A DNA stretch of 64,000 nucleotides from Methanomicrobiales archaeon (lineage in GTDB: Archaea > Halobacteriota > Methanomicrobia > Methanomicrobiales > Methanospirillaceae), in NCBI GenBank assembly GCA_012729535.1, contig JAAYCY010000055.1, positions 1 through 64,000 of the forward strand, in the 5' to 3' direction. The notes below the pieces were generated by a model. That model did no database searches. It saw nothing but the letters and a program-made list of their open reading frames with translations, and had not been told where the DNA came from. The position numbers and the translations under genes were made by a program. Below, in pieces: positions 28,683 through 37,421 of the stretch. Numbering within the stretch: the first letter of the stretch is position 1; each line of letters begins with the position of its first letter.

Positions 28683-29408
28683 TCATGATTTCTTTCTCTT
28701 TTTCTTAACCGGTGTAGAAGATTCTGTTACACTGAGTTTGCACGATTCACCGTCTTTGATGTTCATGTTCCCTTCATCCTTCACTGGTGCAAGGGCCGGA
28801 GTAATAAAACGGAAGAATTCATTGGTAAACTGTTCAAATCTAAATCCTTCTGCCTCAATTACAAGTTTCCATTTCTGTTCCATGGAAAGGATGTTCATAA
28901 AGGAGATCATGAGGTACATCGAGGTCAGGAATGGGTCTAAATCAGACCTGATTGTTCCATCTTCTATTCCCTCCTGTATGGCATCCTGCAGAATAAGACG
29001 ACAGGTGCCATATCCCTTTCCAATCTCTGCAGTATACGGATTTTCTTTTGAAAACCGTTCGGAACCGTAAAAGTGAATCATGCGAAGATAGTCAGGATAT
29101 TCCTGAGCGAACTGGTAATAAGCCTGGCCCATGAGGGTAACTTTAACAATTCCAAAAACCTCCTTTTCCATGCACTCCGTGTATTTTTCCTTCAGTATTT
29201 TTATGCCCCGGAGCACGATGCTGGCGTATAGTGCCTCCTTATTTTTAAAATACAGGTAAATGGTGGCTTTATTCAGTTCTACCTCCCTGGCAATCTCATC
29301 CATGACAACTGCTTCATAACTCCGGGAAAAAAAGAGACGCTCAGCTGCATCAAGTATCTCTGTCCTTCTTTTCTCTTTCTCCCGTTGTCTTCGCTCAGAT
29401 ATTCCCAT
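28683..29408 (-). CDS. TetR/AcrR-family transcriptional repressor
   Basis: 241 aa from ATG 29408. The frame reaches ATG 29438, but the shorter start is preferred because its first residues (MGISERRQREKEKRR) align with those of the paralog at 41761 (MTISERKEREKELRR), and the longer one overlaps nudC. The helix-turn-helix (ILDAAERLFFSRSYEAVVMD through TIYLYFKNKEALY) covers about 18-65. The rest is an all-helical ligand-binding and dimerisation domain with a basic tail (KKKRKKS). It is the last gene of an operon with an EFR1 flavodoxin-ferredoxin and nudC, with 8 bases between nudC stop and this start. It probably represses that operon by binding dyads at about 31189-31259. Confidence 0.92.
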   Translation of the reverse strand: MGISERRQREKEKRRTEILDAAERLFFSRSYEAVVMDEIAREVELNKATIYLYFKNKEALYASIVLRGIKILKEKYTECMEKEVFGIVKVTLMGQAYYQFAQEYPDYLRMIHFYGSERFSKENPYTAEIGKGYGTCRLILQDAIQEGIEDGTIRSDLDPFLTSMYLMISFMNILSMEQKWKLVIEAEGFRFEQFTNEFFRFITPALAPVKDEGNMNIKDGESCKLSVTESSTPVKKKRKKS

Positions 29409-29416
29409 AAATGTTT

Positions 29417-30259
29417 TCAGATCTCCCTTTGAATCCATGCCTCAATGAGTAAACCGCTGATACTCGCATTTTTGGGGTGGGAAGGCAGGTTATCACGCGT
29501 AAACCAGCCTGCCTCGATTATTTCCTGGTTATCAATCTGGATCTCTCCCCCGGCATAGTCTGCAACAAACCCTACCATGAGCGAATCAGGAAACGGCCAG
29601 GGTTCACTTCCGAAGTACCGCAAATTCCTGACCGTGATGCCAACTTCCTCTCCTACTTCCCGGTGGACTGTCTGCTCAAGGTTCTCACCCGGTTCATTAA
29701 AACCGGCAAGAATCGAAAAAAAGTCTGAAGGAAACCGGGGTGAGCGGGCCAGCAGAATTTCCTCACCTTTTTTTATTAATACAATAATTGCAGGAGAGAT
29801 CCGGGGATACACAATTCTGCTGCATTCTGTGCATATCCTGGCCCGTTCGGTTGTAAGCGGACGGGTTTTAGCACCACAACTCCCACAAAAGGAATGTGAC
29901 CGGTCAAAGTCCAGGATTCGCACCGCATAGGCGGCAATAGCCATGTCAGTATCCAAAACCTGTCCTGAAAGTTCCCTTACCGGTGAAAGTTCCCATCCGT
30001 CAGGCAATATGGCGTTATCCTCAATTTTTCCTGCATAATAGACTATTTCGTCCCTGATGCCTAGGTATACCGGATCACCTGCTATCAGGCCGCAGGGAAG
30101 AGGTTCCTGCATTATAACGGTTCCGGACTTTGCTTTTTTAAAAAAAAATACTGAATTGCCACTGACCAGGATCCAGCGTTTTTGTGCGGGTGATGGATTT
30201 TCAGGTTCAGGGTATATTGGGAGGAGAGGTCTGACTGAATAAAACGGACAATACTCCAT
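29417..30259 (-). CDS. nudC: NADH pyrophosphatase (NudC-type Nudix hydrolase)
   Basis: 280 aa. The enzyme cleaves NAD(H) to NMN(H) and AMP, and some members remove NAD caps from RNA. The Zn ribbon has the Cys pairs CGSCG and CTEC (about 122-143). The Nudix box GFNEPGENLEQTVHREVGEE plus VGI (about 190-212) fits GX5EX7REUXEEXGU. The NADH-family signature is SEPWPFPDS (family form SQPWPFPxS). Length and order agree with the family. It sits between an EFR1 ferredoxin gene (58 bases upstream) and tetR (8 bases downstream), so nicotinamide turnover is linked to a redox operon. GGAG lies 11 bases before ATG 30259. Confidence 0.94.
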   Translation of the reverse strand: MEYCPFYSVRPLLPIYPEPENPSPAQKRWILVSGNSVFFFKKAKSGTVIMQEPLPCGLIAGDPVYLGIRDEIVYYAGKIEDNAILPDGWELSPVRELSGQVLDTDMAIAAYAVRILDFDRSHSFCGSCGAKTRPLTTERARICTECSRIVYPRISPAIIVLIKKGEEILLARSPRFPSDFFSILAGFNEPGENLEQTVHREVGEEVGITVRNLRYFGSEPWPFPDSLMVGFVADYAGGEIQIDNQEIIEAGWFTRDNLPSHPKNASISGLLIEAWIQREI

Positions 30260-30317
30260 ATGATTAGTCTTCTCCAGTATTGGTTATAGTATCTGGTTTG
30301 CCTGATTTTGATGTGTA

Positions 30318-31112
30318 TTACAGGTAGTATTCCGGCATTTTCTGTTCTGCATATAACGTGTGCAACCTGACTGAAGCATCCTGCACCGGCCCGGGTTTCA
30401 TAGTTCTTGCATTCTCCGGACAGTTTTTGATACAGGCACAACAGGTGATACATTTATCTTTTTCAATATTTGCACTGTTTTCTGAATCAATCGCACCGGT
30501 TGGACATATTTCTGCACAATGCCCACACGAGGTACATGAATCATCGATGGCGATAAAATCAACAACCCATAATTTTGGATCTCCTCTATAGGGATATTCA
30601 CCAGGCACCTGCAGATCAGACACTACAGTACCTGATGAAACAGACTCTAGTTTTCCACGTATCTTCCGCCCAAATTCCTTTGCATGCTCCAGATCATCGG
30701 CGTTGGGACGTCCGGCTGCAGTTGGTGTTTGGGAGGAAGAAAATGAGTGTTCCCCGATATATGCTCCTCCGGCAACTGGAATGCCCCCACATTGGAGCAC
30801 AATATTTCTGAGTTCAAGTAAAGCATCTTCAAAGGTCCGGTTGCCATAAACAACCACACAGACTACCAGAGTATTTTGCAATCTCATTGCATGCAGCCAT
30901 TCTGTAATAAGTGCCGGGACTCGTCCCATGTATACCGGAACACCGATAACCAGTAATTCATCTTCTGAAGTTTGTAATGGTTTTTTTCTGGCTTCCGGCA
31001 CGGTAATGTCTATCCATTCCGTGGTATCCGGTTTTATTCCTTGCTCAATACCGTTAAGAACCGCTTTTGTTGTCCCCGTTGGAGAGAAAAATACAAATTT
31101 TACCTGTACCAT
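30318..31112 (-). CDS. EFR1-family flavodoxin-ferredoxin fusion
   Basis: 264 aa. The flavodoxin-like domain (about 1-165) has the FMN phosphate loop FSPTGTTK and the GVPVYMGRVP segment. The ferredoxin domain (about 180-245) has two [4Fe-4S] motifs, CTSCGHCAEICP and CITCCACIKNCP. Expected role: cytoplasmic electron transfer between FMN and ferredoxin-type partners, as in oxidative-stress flavoproteins. It is first in an operon with nudC and tetR. GGAG lies 10 bases before ATG 31112. Dyad elements upstream (31189-31259) probably bind the operon's TetR. Confidence 0.92.
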   Translation of the reverse strand: MVQVKFVFFSPTGTTKAVLNGIEQGIKPDTTEWIDITVPEARKKPLQTSEDELLVIGVPVYMGRVPALITEWLHAMRLQNTLVVCVVVYGNRTFEDALLELRNIVLQCGGIPVAGGAYIGEHSFSSSQTPTAAGRPNADDLEHAKEFGRKIRGKLESVSSGTVVSDLQVPGEYPYRGDPKLWVVDFIAIDDSCTSCGHCAEICPTGAIDSENSANIEKDKCITCCACIKNCPENARTMKPGPVQDASVRLHTLYAEQKMPEYYL

Positions 31113-31188
31113 TTTTTTTAAAACTCCGTTTTTTTAGTATGAAGCTAAACTGTTCCTTTTCTCCTGTTTCATATTCAGGATTCCAGGA

Positions 31189-31259
31189 ATTACTTTCACT
31201 AGTAATATGTTACTTTGAGTCAATATATAACTTATGGTTACTTACTAACTGCTAGTTAG
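31189..31259 (-). promoter_or_regulatory. Cluster of dyads upstream of the EFR1-nudC-tetR operon
   Basis: Three inverted repeats: ATTACT/AGTAAT (31189-31206, spacer 6), an imperfect GTTACT/AGTCAA (31209-31223, spacer 3) overlapping a minus-strand TATATA box, and CTAACT/AGTTAG (31245-31259, spacer 3). The ACT-N3-AGT core is the same as in the perfect dyad before the other TetR operon (42552-42572), suggesting operators of paralogous repressors. Confidence 0.5.
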
Positions 31260-31462
31260 AATGTTGTTGTAATGGAAGGTATTTGATATCAAAACAAGGT
31301 TTTTGGTTGTGTTTACCGATAAATCATTCTTCCCCGGAGATATTTTCAAGGGAAAAAACCTATCTCAAATCTGAATCTCATGTGGCAAACACTGCATGGA
31401 GCCCGGATGTGTGAGTTCCACTGGCCTGTCAGAATGTAATGAGATTCGTTTAAAAAAAAGAA

Positions 31463-31870
31463 TCAGGAGATCCGAAAGAACCTGTCTATCGCTACACTAA
31501 TGGGTTCGTTGTCAGTAAGATAGGTGAGTTCAAGTTCATCTGGTCCGATGATTCTTCCAGTTGAGTATCCGTTATCCTGCTCTGTAAGAGAGACCTGTGT
31601 TCCGTCGGCACTGATAACTCCGGCAACATCATGTGTAACTTTCGTACCGTTGTTGGAATACATGGAATAGCCGATAAAAATCCGGTCTTTCTGTTCGGTT
31701 ATGTTAATGAAGAAAAAACCACTATCCTGCTCGTGAAATCCTGTATCACCAGTATACTCGGTGTATGGTCCGGTCCAGTTACCGACAAGATCGGGTATAT
31801 CAGCCTCTACAATACCTGCTATACTGAAAATGGCTACAATGAAGATAAATCCAGTTACCAGAGTTTTCAT
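31463..31870 (-). CDS. Small exported beta-rich protein
   Basis: 135 aa from ATG 31870; the frame extends to 31912, but the shorter start gives a clean signal peptide (MKTLVTGFIFIVAIFSIAG, cleavage near Glu22-Ala23). The mature part is beta-rich with NWTGPYTEY near its start, several glycine turns and no Cys. It resembles, in layout, the exported protein at 39690-40376 (one NGTW/NWTG module against two). It is probably a secreted or surface lipocalin-like domain; function unknown. GGTGA lies about 15 bases upstream. Confidence 0.7.
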   Translation of the reverse strand: MKTLVTGFIFIVAIFSIAGIVEADIPDLVGNWTGPYTEYTGDTGFHEQDSGFFFINITEQKDRIFIGYSMYSNNGTKVTHDVAGVISADGTQVSLTEQDNGYSTGRIIGPDELELTYLTDNEPISVAIDRFFRIS

Positions 31871-31974
31871 AGGATATAATCTCTTCACCAGGTAATAATC
31901 TTTAGCAATCATTCCTGACTGGATCGATTGTCAGTGGTCAAAACCAGTATACCGTTATAGATACCAATGAATGT

Positions 31975-33267
31975 ATGGTGGATGAACCTGAACCAGATAT
32001 TCCCTATAACAACCTCAGGGAATGGGTGGAACAAGAGGGATTTAGATTATCACCAGATGAAGAGAGTTCATTTCATACAGCAATAGACCAGATTATTTGC
32101 TCCTGCAGTCCTTACCTTCAGGTTCTCGGACTTGGAGAACCATTTCATGGAGGAAGGGACATTCTGAAATTTCGAAACCGCTTGTTTTTCTACCTGGTTG
32201 ATAACTATGGGTTCCGGTCAATAGCCATTGAAAGCAGTTTTACTCGTGGACTCATGGTCCAGGAATATATATGTGATAGTGGTAAATCCGGATATGATAA
32301 TATCCTTGATACTGGATTTAGTCATGGATTTGGCTATTTTCCTGAAAACCGCGAACTTGTCGAATGGATGAAGGCCTACAATAATAATTTGTCCAACACT
32401 GAAAAATTGCGGTTTTACGGGTTTGATGCTCCAGCAGAGATGACCATGACAGACAGTCCCCGGCTGGTTCTTATCCGGGCTATTGACTACCTGATGATGG
32501 TTGACAAACAGGCAGGCCAGGAATATCTTGACCGGATTATCCCTCTTATTGGTGATGATGATGCCTGGGAAAACCCTGATGCAATGATGGATCCTTCGAA
32601 ATCTATCGGCCTTTCACCTACTGCGGCTGCTTTACGAATAGCGGTCGAAGAACTTGTCACTGACCTTGATATCCGCCGTCCGGAATATGTACCTCTTACC
32701 GGTGAAGAAGGTTATACGGCTGCACACATATCTGCCACACTGGCACGGCTGCTTCTCACCTATCATGCCTGTATTGCACGAAAAGCAGAAAACCGGATTG
32801 CACGCTGTCTTGGTATCCGGGATCTTATGATGGCCGAAATTTTAGAATATATTGTAAGAACCGAAGAGAATAGGGGCAAGATTTTCGCGTTTGCACACAA
32901 TAGTCACCTGAAATGCGGAAAATCTGAGTGGAATCTTGGAAAAAACCTGCTGACCTGGTGGCCGGCAGGCTCTCATCTCAGGGAACGTATCGGGACCGGA
33001 TATGCGGTTATCGGGTCTGGTATTGGAAAATCTCAAATTCATGGTATTGGAGATCCTGAACCTGGCACGATTGAAGGTGAACTGGCAAACTATCCTGGTC
33101 CGATAACTATGATTCCTACTAAAAACGGGAAATCGCTGGTATCAGGTATATCCAGGGATATCCCTGTCAGGTCCGTGTGTCAACAAAACCCGGGATATTT
33201 CCCGTTTACGAATGAGAGCATCAATGAATATGATTGGCTTGTCTTTTTTCCAAATCTTATAGCCTGA
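31975..33267 (+). CDS. Erythromycin esterase-like hydrolase
   Basis: 430 aa. The family motifs are visible: LGEPFHGGRDILKFRNRLF (about 55-74) with the conserved Glu, His and Arg, then GFRSIAIESSFTRG (about 82-96), and FAHNSHLK (about 300-308). In characterised Ere enzymes these residues hydrolyse a macrolide lactone; in archaea the natural substrate is unknown, and succinoglycan-biosynthesis-like paralogs exist. It has no signal peptide, so it is cytoplasmic. There is no clear ribosome site before ATG 31975. It is divergent from the small exported protein at 31870 and stands alone. Confidence 0.87.
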   Translation: MVDEPEPDIPYNNLREWVEQEGFRLSPDEESSFHTAIDQIICSCSPYLQVLGLGEPFHGGRDILKFRNRLFFYLVDNYGFRSIAIESSFTRGLMVQEYICDSGKSGYDNILDTGFSHGFGYFPENRELVEWMKAYNNNLSNTEKLRFYGFDAPAEMTMTDSPRLVLIRAIDYLMMVDKQAGQEYLDRIIPLIGDDDAWENPDAMMDPSKSIGLSPTAAALRIAVEELVTDLDIRRPEYVPLTGEEGYTAAHISATLARLLLTYHACIARKAENRIARCLGIRDLMMAEILEYIVRTEENRGKIFAFAHNSHLKCGKSEWNLGKNLLTWWPAGSHLRERIGTGYAVIGSGIGKSQIHGIGDPEPGTIEGELANYPGPITMIPTKNGKSLVSGISRDIPVRSVCQQNPGYFPFTNESINEYDWLVFFPNLIA

Positions 33268-33405
33268 TCAGTCCTTGAAAAAAACCTGGTATCATCTCAT
33301 GAACCAGATAAACCAGTTCCGGGAGTTTTCTTTGGCTTTTTTTAGAAATTTTATCACTACTCTCTGTACATGAAATGTGCATATCTGTTGCCTACAAAAC
33401 AACAA

Positions 33406-33414
33406 TTTTAAATA
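33406..33414 (+). promoter_or_regulatory. TATA box of the propeller kinase
   Basis: TTTTAAATA, centred about 33 bases before ATG 33443. It predicts transcription start within about 8 bases of the start codon, so the mRNA may be nearly leaderless; no ribosome site is seen. Confidence 0.5.
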
Positions 33415-33442
33415 TTATTACTGAAGAGAAAAATCTGGTATT

Positions 33443-36400
33443 ATGATCGATACAAGTCTTCCTCGTATTATAACCAGGATACTATGTATCATCATCATTG
33501 CGATCTTTTTAATGCACCCCGTTTCTGCTGAAAAAATTTCTGATCTCACGGTGTCGCAGCTCTCCATTCAGGAAGGGCTCTCTCAGAATACGGTTAATAC
33601 CATTTTACAGGATGAAAAAGGATTTATCTGGTTTGGGACACAGGACGGACTGAACCGGTATGATGGCTATACGATCAGGGCTTTTCGAAGTGATCCGTCA
33701 TCAGTTAGCAGTATTAGTAGTGGTTATGTAACCGATTTGGAACAGGGCCCTGACGGGATTATGTGGATAGGAACACTGAGCGGGCTGAACCGGTTTAATC
33801 CAAAAACTGAAGAGTTTACCCGGTTCTTTTATCATCATGGACAGGAATCATCCCTCTCTGACAACCTGATACATGATCTCTGCATGGACATAGCAGGACG
33901 GCTGTGGATTGCAACAGACCAGGGAGGACTCAATGTTTTAGACCCTGAGACCGGTCGGTTTACGAATTGGATACATCATGACGATGATGAACATTCCATA
34001 ATTTCAAACCGGATATGGCAGGTGACTCATGATCCAACCGGGAAGATATGGCTGAATACACCATCCGGTCTTGATTGCTTTATCCCGGAAACAGGAATCT
34101 TCAGACACTATGTCCATGACCCGGATAATCCTGCCAGTTTATACGTGAATGAGACCCTGGCTTCATTATGGGACGATAACGGTTTTTTGTGGGTGCTTTC
34201 CCCGCTCGGCCTAGATAAACTGGACCTTGAAACAGATGAGGTTACTCACTTCCTCTTTGCGATTTCCGGAGCGGAAAGTGGAATCGGTCTGAAAGAAGGG
34301 GCAATAATAGCGTCATCTGATAACAATATCTGGATTGGGACCAGGGGATCTGGTCTGCGAGTGTTCGATCCGGTATCTGAAACATTTACGTATTATCCTG
34401 GTGAAAGTCATGACCCGGGTTTTATCCAGTCAAATGCAGTTCGATCGCTGTATGAAGACGCTTCAGGATCTATCTGGATAGGTACCGATGATTCCGGGGT
34501 ATACCTGTTTAATCCGAGGGTTGAGCAGTTTACTGTTTACCGTAATAGCCCGCTGGATCCTGATTCACTCAGTACTAGCGACATTTTTGGCATTTACGTT
34601 GATGGCGATATCCTGTGGATTGGAGGAGCAGACGGTTCCTTAAACCGGTTTGACCGCAGGACCAATACAAATCAGATAATCCCGCAGGATGCAGACAATC
34701 CCCTTGCACTCGCTCCAAGCAGAATTCTTGGTCCGATTATTCCGGATAAAAATGGCAATATGTGGATTGGGACCGGTGGTGGAGAGGGGCTTTTCAGGTT
34801 TTCCCCACACTCGGGAATTTTTACCCGGTACAGCCATGACCCGGATAATCCCCGTAGTATCAATAATAACAATGTTATCTGCATGTATGAGGATTCTTCT
34901 GGAAACATATGGGCCGGAACAGATGCCGGGCTGAATTTGCTGGACCAGACCACAGGTAATTTTACCTCATGGAGTCATGATCCGGACAACCCTGGCAGCA
35001 TCAGCTCTAATGACATCAGGGCAATCATTGAAGATAGTGACGGGACATTTCTGGTTGGCACACTTGGTGGAGGTTTAAACCGTTTTAATCTTTCTACCGG
35101 GGTATTTACCCGGTTTTTGCATGATCCAAATGACATTGACAGTCTGTCAGATAACGAAGTCCTGGCAATCGTTAAGGATCATGAAGGTTTCTACTGGATT
35201 GGTACAGGAAACGGGCTGAACAAATTTGATGGTAACCGGTCGTTTCTCAAGTATACCATCGAAGACGGGCTTCCAAACGCATGTATATATGGAATTCTTG
35301 AGGATGATAACGGGAAGTTGTGGGTATCCACGAACAGAGGGATTGCAAGTCTTGATCCGGATTCTAACAAAGTAAATACGTACACAACCCATGACGGTAT
35401 TGCAAGTGACGAACATAACAGCGGGGCGTATTACCTGGCTACCGATGGGGAGATGTTTTTTGGCGGAATATCTGGGATTACTTCATTTTATCCTGACCGG
35501 ATAGTGCCTAACCCAAATGTCCCGCCTGTAGTCCTCACATCTTTTCTCCTTTCAAATAAACCGGTTTCCATTGGCAATTCATCCGTTTTATCCCGTTCTA
35601 TTACCTATTCCAATGAAATCACCCTTTCATACCTGGATAGTATCTTTTCAATCGAGTTTTCTGCTCTGAATTTTGTAAATCCGAAGGAAAACAGATATCG
35701 ATATAAACTTACTGGATTTGAAGAGGACTGGAATGAAGTGGACAGTTCACGGAGAATTGCAACGTATACAAACATGAGGCCCGGAACGTATGAATTTACC
35801 GTGGAGGCCTCAAATGATGATAATGTCTGGAATACTACCGGAACATCCCTGCAAATTGCTATTACTCCGCCATGGTGGGAGACCTGGTGGTTTCGTTCAC
35901 TTCTTGTTATTTCTCTTTTTGCCCTGGTCTACATTGTGTACCGGGCACGTATTGAAAATTTTCGCCGCAGAAACGAGGAACTCAAAAACCTTGTAAAAAC
36001 CAGAACAATGGAACTAGAGACTGCTAAAGAAAAGGCTGAACTTGCAAACAAGGCAAAGACTGATTTCATTTCAAACATGAGTCATGAGCTCAGAACACCA
36101 CTCAACGCCATTCTTGGGTATGCACAGATTCTTTCCCGTCAGTATAACCTTACTGATACACAAAAGAAACAGGTCGGAACTATCCAGAAAAGCGGAGAAC
36201 ATCTGCTCCGGCTTATTAATGATATCCTGAACATGGGGCGGATAGAATCAAGGAATATTGAACTGCAGGCCAGTGATTTTCTTCTCCCCTCCATGATCCA
36301 GGAGATTATCAATATTATTCGTGTGAAAACGGATGAAAAGGGATTAGCTTTTAATTATGAGAAATCTGGTCAGATGCCGGATTTTGTGCATGGAGATGAA

Positions 36401-37420
36401 CGGAAAATCAAACAGGTTATGTTAAACCTTCTTTCCAATGCAGTTTTGTACACACATACCGGTTTTGTATCCCTTGATATCTCCTATGAGGATAATATTC
36501 TTACCGTATCGGTATCAGACTCCGGTATTGGTATTCCTCCTGAAAAACAGGTTCAGATCTTTGAGCCTTTTACCCGCCTTCAGGTTAAGGGACACATATC
36601 TGATGGAGTGGGTCTTGGTCTTTCCATCACGAAAGAGCTGGTAAATCTCATGCATGGCACCATTTTTCTGGAGAGTGAGGAAGGAAAGGGAAGCAGGTTT
36701 ACGGTCAAAATTCCTCTTCCAAAAGTCAATGGCGGAAAAATTACGGATGATAACCGTCCTGAAATTACCGGATACCTTGGAGATAGGAAAACAGTCCTTG
36801 TCGTTGATGATCACCCGGAAAATGCAGGACTGATGGTATCATTTTTAGAGCCTCTTGGGTTTATTGTACAGGTAGCCTACAATGGAAATGAGGCTTTGCT
36901 TATGATACAACAGGAAGTCCCATCATTGATCCTTCTTGATTTTGTGATGCCAGGAATGAATGGCCTGGACTTTTTAACCATTCTAAAGCATGATCCTGAA
37001 TTGATGAATATCAGGGTCATTGGTGTTTCTGCATCAGTGCAGGGAGATGACCGTAAGGATGCCTTTATGAAACTCTGTGATGATTTCATTGATAAACCGG
37101 TTCGTTATGATCGGGTTCTTGATGGAATTGGGAGGGTTCTTGGATTATCATGGATATCGGATAAGAGAACAGACCGGAAAGTTCCAGAAAGCAGCCCGGA
37201 TGCCACCGAAGAAATATCTTTTCCTCCTGGGGATGTCCGTGAAAAAATCCGAAAACTGGTTCAGGTAGGAGATTACCGAGGGCTTGAACAGGTTGTCAGC
37301 GGTCTTTCAGAGTCTGAAGACGATTATTCTGCATTTTGCAAAAATATTAGAAAGTTCATGGAAAAATATGATGATACTTCAATTATTGAGTTTCTTGATT
37401 CGGTTGATAATAACCGGTGA
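33443..37420 (+). CDS. Hybrid two-component system: 14-blade propeller sensor, Y_Y_Y, kinase, receiver
   Basis: 1325 aa. A signal/anchor helix (about 8-28) is followed by 14 propeller repeats, each ending in an (I/L/M)W(I/V)GT-like strand (about 40-690). Fourteen is the number that makes two seven-bladed propellers, as in Bacteroides HTCS carbohydrate sensors. A Y_Y_Y domain (about 725-795) ends MRPGTYEFTVEASNDD, then a TM helix about 815-835. The kinase is of bacterial type, FISNMSHELRTPLNAILGYA with His881, N-box MLNLLSNAVLYT and DSGIGIP. A C-terminal receiver has Asp1166 (LLDFVMPGMNG), and a helical tail (about 1255-1325) follows. Unlike bacterial HTCS there is no AraC DNA-binding domain, so output must pass to a partner. 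The gene ends 1 base from the convergent TPR gene. Confidence 0.94.
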   Translation: MIDTSLPRIITRILCIIIIAIFLMHPVSAEKISDLTVSQLSIQEGLSQNTVNTILQDEKGFIWFGTQDGLNRYDGYTIRAFRSDPSSVSSISSGYVTDLEQGPDGIMWIGTLSGLNRFNPKTEEFTRFFYHHGQESSLSDNLIHDLCMDIAGRLWIATDQGGLNVLDPETGRFTNWIHHDDDEHSIISNRIWQVTHDPTGKIWLNTPSGLDCFIPETGIFRHYVHDPDNPASLYVNETLASLWDDNGFLWVLSPLGLDKLDLETDEVTHFLFAISGAESGIGLKEGAIIASSDNNIWIGTRGSGLRVFDPVSETFTYYPGESHDPGFIQSNAVRSLYEDASGSIWIGTDDSGVYLFNPRVEQFTVYRNSPLDPDSLSTSDIFGIYVDGDILWIGGADGSLNRFDRRTNTNQIIPQDADNPLALAPSRILGPIIPDKNGNMWIGTGGGEGLFRFSPHSGIFTRYSHDPDNPRSINNNNVICMYEDSSGNIWAGTDAGLNLLDQTTGNFTSWSHDPDNPGSISSNDIRAIIEDSDGTFLVGTLGGGLNRFNLSTGVFTRFLHDPNDIDSLSDNEVLAIVKDHEGFYWIGTGNGLNKFDGNRSFLKYTIEDGLPNACIYGILEDDNGKLWVSTNRGIASLDPDSNKVNTYTTHDGIASDEHNSGAYYLATDGEMFFGGISGITSFYPDRIVPNPNVPPVVLTSFLLSNKPVSIGNSSVLSRSITYSNEITLSYLDSIFSIEFSALNFVNPKENRYRYKLTGFEEDWNEVDSSRRIATYTNMRPGTYEFTVEASNDDNVWNTTGTSLQIAITPPWWETWWFRSLLVISLFALVYIVYRARIENFRRRNEELKNLVKTRTMELETAKEKAELANKAKTDFISNMSHELRTPLNAILGYAQILSRQYNLTDTQKKQVGTIQKSGEHLLRLINDILNMGRIESRNIELQASDFLLPSMIQEIINIIRVKTDEKGLAFNYEKSGQMPDFVHGDERKIKQVMLNLLSNAVLYTHTGFVSLDISYEDNILTVSVSDSGIGIPPEKQVQIFEPFTRLQVKGHISDGVGLGLSITKELVNLMHGTIFLESEEGKGSRFTVKIPLPKVNGGKITDDNRPEITGYLGDRKTVLVVDDHPENAGLMVSFLEPLGFIVQVAYNGNEALLMIQQEVPSLILLDFVMPGMNGLDFLTILKHDPELMNIRVIGVSASVQGDDRKDAFMKLCDDFIDKPVRYDRVLDGIGRVLGLSWISDKRTDRKVPESSPDATEEISFPPGDVREKIRKLVQVGDYRGLEQVVSGLSESEDDYSAFCKNIRKFMEKYDDTSIIEFLDSVDNNR

Positions 37421-37421
37421 T

